Assembly (NCBI GenBank): GCA_026214975.1
Contig: JAOBSW010000740.1
Location: forward strand, 58,940-122,939
Direction of reading: 5' to 3'
Length of the DNA stretch: 64,000 nucleotides
Source of the DNA: Gentiana macrophylla
Taxonomy: Eukaryota > Streptophyta > Magnoliopsida > Gentianales > Gentianaceae
Shown: one piece after another, positions 59,797-64,000 of the stretch
How the letters are laid out: each line of letters starts with the position of its first letter
How positions within the stretch are numbered: the first letter of the stretch is position 1
Position numbers and translations under genes: made by a program
Notes under the pieces: model-generated
The model's database searches: none
The model's input: the letters and a program-made list of their open reading frames with translations, nothing else
Told to the model about the DNA's origin: nothing

Positions 59797-60099
59797 ATTT
59801 CCCTTTTGGTGATGATGCCACTACCTCACCTAATCAAAGAAAGCAAAAAGATATAAAACAAAAACAGAACAAATTCACCAATTCTCATTATAATCATTGT
59901 TCGGGCTTATTACAACTAGATACAACAAAGATAAAGAATAATAAGCATATGTCGATCTATTGTCTTTTTTCTCTTTCTTCTAGCCTTCTCACTTTGTTCT
60001 TGATATGCTCGATTTGTTCTATCATATCCTCATCCATTCATTTTCAATCAAGTAAAATCAATGTAGTGGATTGACTTGCTTCCACCCGGCCCATGCTTC
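59797..60099 (-). other. PPT and 3' untranslated region of element H
   Basis: CCAAAAGGGAAAT (minus strand) at 59809-59797 is the PPT. CATCATCAAAA at 59767-59777 pairs with the TGATGATG region at 59810-59817. No gene is seen in the rest. Confidence 0.6.
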
Positions 60100-63000
60100 A
60101 GGAGGATAAGATTAATTTCATTCACTCAATCCAAACTTCATATAGCTCCTTGAATTCATCCAAATGAGTCCCTTGCTTTTGTAATAGGTAGCACCTTATC
60201 ACCTTTGCTACTTTTCCGCTCTCGTTGCTTGCCCTTAAGGCTCGACTTTGCTTCCCCAAAATTTCAAACCCAAGAAAGAGTTAAGACCTTCATGAAACCC
60301 CATGTCATGATAAGGTGTCCTCCTCGTTGTAATACTTTTCTTGTACTGCCTAAGAAGATCATCATGAGTTGAACTCGCTGTGTGCAAAGGCTCAAAGCAT
60401 TTGTATCATCTCGGTCCATCTCTTCAGGCAAAGAGTCTTGCAGCCTCCTTTGTCAGTAGCTGATTGGCCCTCTTCCCTTAGTGACATCATCAACAAAACG
60501 GGAGATAAGGCCATGAATACTCTCGTGAGATAACCACTCTATGCGCTTGGCCTTCCATAGCTCCAGCTTCTTCTATCAGTGAAGTTATCCTGATTGCAAG
60601 GTCTCCTCCAATTGCTGATCCTTTCTGGCCGCTTTGAGATCGTGCATAGCAAGTTGTTGTGCAAAGAAAAGAGCTCAGAGAGTTCAAAGTGTTGCAGCAA
60701 GGTTGTCAAGTTTTCATGGATAGAAATAAGTTGATCTTTCGTAAATTTATCTTTTGCAAAGATTTCCAACCTTGATGCCCCTCACATCTAATATCGATCA
60801 TTCACAAAGATTTTGAGTAGATGTGAAGTTTGAAGCAACTCGTGGCGCTTGATTGTCTGCTTTCATTTACCATCTTCATCAGCTTCTTCAAATCTTTCTT
60901 CCCGCTCTATCTAGCTTGTGTCCTTAATTGTTGCATATCAAGCCTTACAGCTTCTTAACTCATTCAAGATTTAACGGGTACTTCATCGTCATCCTTCCAC
61001 CAAAGGGGTTTCATCAAGAGTTCTCCACATTATACTGTGGCTCTCGATTGCTTACATTACCATTGCCTTACTCCTATCCACCCAAAGCAGGTTAGGTCCT
61101 TCATATTCCTCCGTGATAGGATCAATGGTGTTCCTCAAAAATGTACAAATGCCTCGAGGGGATTAACATCAATATCTTCTTCTTCAGCATCCAAACTCCT
61201 CATCATCAAGTCAAAGTCCAAGAACCGCCATCCTCATTAACAAGCAGTCACGACCATCTTTCCCTTCTGGTCTTGCTTCCAAAGAGCTCCACTACAAGCA
61301 GCTTTCATCAACAACAAGTGGTTTCTCCAAACCCAAATCAGTTCCAACCTTTGTCCAAGTGCCGCTTGAGACTCAAAGAAGATGTACTCTCATGTTCCAA
61401 CCTTTGTCCAGTGTGCCGCTTGTATCCCAAAGAACTCCTGCACTCCTCTTCAATTCCTTGTGGATTGAATATATTGTCATTATCCACTTGGAAACCTTCA
61501 AAGATGACCAATCTTGTGTGTGATTTAGGACAGATTTAGAAGAAGAGTGCCTCAAAGTCAAATCCATCTTGATATTCAATGGATTCCTCTCGAATCGACA
61601 CTCAGTTCAATGAAATCAATAGCCTTCTCTCCATCCAAATCCTCACTGCTCAAAGATCGGGCCAGTGCAAGAGCTCTACAACATGGAATGTGTAAGATTC
61701 ATCACCTAGCCTACCAAAGACTCGATTGATTCCTTCATTGATCAATGCTTCCAAATCATCCATGGTGAGATCCGTAGATCCTCATCCATTTCTCCAAATC
61801 ACCGCCTCTCAGACTTACCTACCAAGAGCAAAGAGATCACAGTGTGTTGTTCTAAGATTACCGCAGCCCCACCTGGTTCCTCCCGTCCAGAGGGGAAATC
61901 TCTCTAACTGGATGATGAGGAAGAATCATCATCACCATCTCTTGATCTCTAAACTTGATACCTTCCTCTTTCGTTGTTCATCAAACAAATCCATCGCCTT
62001 GATTGCAGGTGGTATCAACTAGATCCAAGCAGGTTCTCCACTCCCGCTTGCCAAAAGCCCATTCTTCAAGATCTGCCATTGGTTCAAGAATTGCTTTTGT
62101 CTTTTTGTAGAAACGAAACTTCCACCGGAAGAGTCAAAGAATTTGTCAAGTTTGGGATCTACAAACTCCTCTCGCTTTCTTTCATTGTTTCACATGCCTT
62201 TCAAATGGCATGAAGGATCTCCAGAGTAATTCCCAGATCTTGTTGACTTCCAAAGGTTCCAACAAGTTGATTCAAAGTTTCTTCAATGATGTTTGAAAGT
62301 CAAGAGGTTGTTGTGATTGTAAATTTGTGCCTACTACTTCCATCTGCACTCACACTTTGGTTCCCCCGACTTACATGCTCATCGCCAGGTTAGCAGCAGA
62401 CCGCTTCTTCCCCGAGCTCTTGCCACACTTGGTGGTCTTCAACCAAGTCTTCAATTACTTCTCCAACCACCACAAAGAAAGTTCAGTTCAGTTCAGTGGT
62501 TTGTCGTGGTTCTTCAGCAGATACTACAAACAGCTCAGTGGTCAGAGATCGTCAGATAACTTCAACAGCTTTGCTCAAAACAACCTGGTCCAAAGATCGT
62601 AGAGACTTGACAACCTCTTCGGGATGAGGAGTCAAGAATCACCACAAGGAATGATAGTTAAGGCTCACTCACAAAGCCTCTTCTTCCTCTTCTACTCGAT
62701 GCCTCTTCTTGGGCTCTTCAGGCTCCAAATTCTTCAATTCTTTTCCTTTGCCATGCTTTTTCTTTTAGCAATCTCCTTCATTCTTTGGAGAGAGGTTCAT
62801 CATCATCTTTTCCACCACAAGAGACTTCCTCTTCGCTGGCTTCTTTTCGTTGTTCTCTCAAAATTTCAACAACAGCTTGTAGTTATAAAGCAGGTCAGAA
62901 CCTCCACTTGACCTCAAAGCACTCAAAGCCTGCAGGCTGCTTTCCTTTTTGTTTTCTTTGAAGCCTTTGAACCTTCAATACTTTCTTTGTATTTCCACTT

Positions 63001-63884
63001 TTTCTTTTCAAGAAATTTTTTGGGTGCAAAAGCAGTTTGATAGATATCTTCTTAGTTTGTCGAACCTGCTCACCACCAAAGATCACCATCATCATCATCA
63101 TTATCATCACCAAGAAATTTCTTCAAAGAATCCTCTTCATCATCATCTAGACCAGAATAGCTTGATTAATTTCCTTCTTGTATCTAGATCGATTAATATT
63201 CTCAAGTTCAAGATCGTGAATCGCCAAATGATTCAAAGCAGGTCTCAATCATCAACCCTAAGCGGTAAGGCCTTTGATTTCCTTTTCCTAGTTTCTCCTC
63301 CTGGATACTTTCTTCATATAATGAATGAAATAACCAGCCCAATCAAACCTCATGCTCCTGGCAGATGATTATCATCGCCCTATCTTGGGTCCCCGACAGA
63401 GTATCCATACCGCTAACTAGCCCAAGTGCATGTTCTTTTGTAATGAGCTTGCTCACAGACAGCACTCATTTCCAATGTGTCTCATAGCTGATGCCTGGTA
63501 CGGATTTGGTGGTCGATTTGTTTTAACTGATCAACAAACACCAATTTGTCCAATCCCCATTGCTTCAAGATTGACCGGACCATCCACCACTTCTTCAAAT
63601 CCAAACACTTCCCTCAAGAGACTGGAGGAGATTACAAGCTCCTCAAAGATTCACAGCTTGTCTTGAATGCTTCAGCTTCCTTCTTCCACAACCATATTCT
63701 TCCGTAAATCTATAACATTGGTGTATGAGATTGTTTCTAATCTGATATTGAGTTTGTTCTCCAAGCCTCGCAAACCTCCTTATTCTCCGACCTATATTAA
63801 TAGCCAACTCGCTTGTTTTGCATCAACAACATAGCCTCTCACACTTTGGGTTGATTCGATTTGAACTTCAATCCTTTCCGCCAT
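60100..63884 (-). pseudogene. Element H ORF2-like gene
   Basis: The minus-strand ATG at 63884 opens MAERIEVQIESTQSVRGYVV. In other frames REVFGFEEVVDGPVNLEAMG (63630-63570) aligns with the AEIFGF block of B and C. An acidic patch on the minus strand at 63150-63083 reads LDDDEEDSLKKFLGDDNDDD. It is followed by basic sequence, and a C-terminal segment at 60769-60490 carries KFTKDQLISIHENLTTLLQH. About 3.8 kb long, with many stops. Long plus-strand frames here (up to 132 codons near 61141-61539) are shadows. The envelope-like or plant-transposon-protein label rests only on N-terminal resemblance and position before the PPT. Confidence 0.55.
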
Positions 63885-64000
63885 TGAAATAAGAAAAGAT
63901 GAAGAAGAATTGTTCTCAAATCAGGTTCACACAATGTAGGATTTGCAGAGATAAAGCGTAAAATGCAAGTAGAGAGTCCGTCAGATAACACCGATTATAT
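63885..64000 (-). other. Upstream region of element H ORF2
   Basis: Minus-strand sequence before the ORF2 start. It is too short to show whether pol or gag lies beyond the window. Confidence 0.4.

Larger units (their letters stand above)
58086..64000 (-). mobile_element. Element H: 3' part of an inverted SIRE-like element
   Basis: On the minus strand it carries an ORF2-like gene (63884 to about 60100), a PPT (59809-59797) and a 3' LTR (59796-58086). The LTR start, TGTTGGACTTATTTC, differs from the other families, but the LTR end GGGACCAACA, hairpin and PPT context are of the same type. Gag, any pol and the 5' LTR would lie beyond 64000, so autonomy cannot be judged. Confidence 0.8.

Noticed and set aside
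61037..63666. Several plus-strand frames of 60-139 codons
   Set aside because: They lie opposite the minus-strand ORF2-like gene of element H and are low-complexity Ser/His/Leu-rich shadows.

Overview
The window looks like gene-poor, repeat-packed nuclear DNA of a flowering plant, probably a eudicot. It is visibly AT-rich. I see no intact host gene, rRNA, tRNA or CRISPR array. Almost all of it is LTR retrotransposon sequence, most of it decayed, plus one LINE remnant and one MITE. Open frames are short because the element genes are full of stops and frameshifts.

Layout. (1) 1-6075: 3' half of a decayed Ty1/copia element (A) with its 3' LTR, then an inverted partial copy of the same LTR (6205-7453). 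(2) 7454-8640: unclassified repeat and AT-rich DNA. (3) 8640-9931: L1-type LINE reverse transcriptase remnant. (4) 9932-57826: a nest of SIRE-like copia elements at least four levels deep. Host element B (9932-57826) is split by copia element D (15007-26312) and by element F (27568-55084). F is split by the inverted element C (31463-52051, perfect AAAGA target duplication). C is split inside its right LTR by element G (38509-50407). D carries its own insertions: element E (15270-17060) in its 5' LTR and a MITE (19149-19317). (5) 57827-58085: unassigned spacer. (6) 58086-64000: the 3' end of another inverted SIRE-like element, H, which runs off the window.

How the parts relate. G is the only element with a full set of recognisable copia modules: gag with a capsid-like region and zinc knuckle, protease, integrase, reverse transcriptase, RNase H and an extra 3' ORF. 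B, C and F share LTR ends, PBS and PPT with G, but keep only the two ends of gag, no pol, and a large extra ORF (called ORF2 here). They look like non-autonomous partners that an element such as G could mobilise. The ORF2 family (B, C, F, H and the 3' ORF of G) has a conserved N-terminal region resembling 'putative plant transposon protein' / SIRE envelope-like ORFs, an acidic Ser-rich middle with a conserved SPTD motif, and a coiled-coil C-terminus.

Best leads: the pol-less partner family; a hairpin just upstream of the PBS with compensatory changes in H; an inverted repeat flanking the PPT; a triplicated PBS leader in B; and a patchy CTG-to-TCG type alteration that may be a sequencing artefact at methylated CHG sites and would then explain much of the apparent gene decay.
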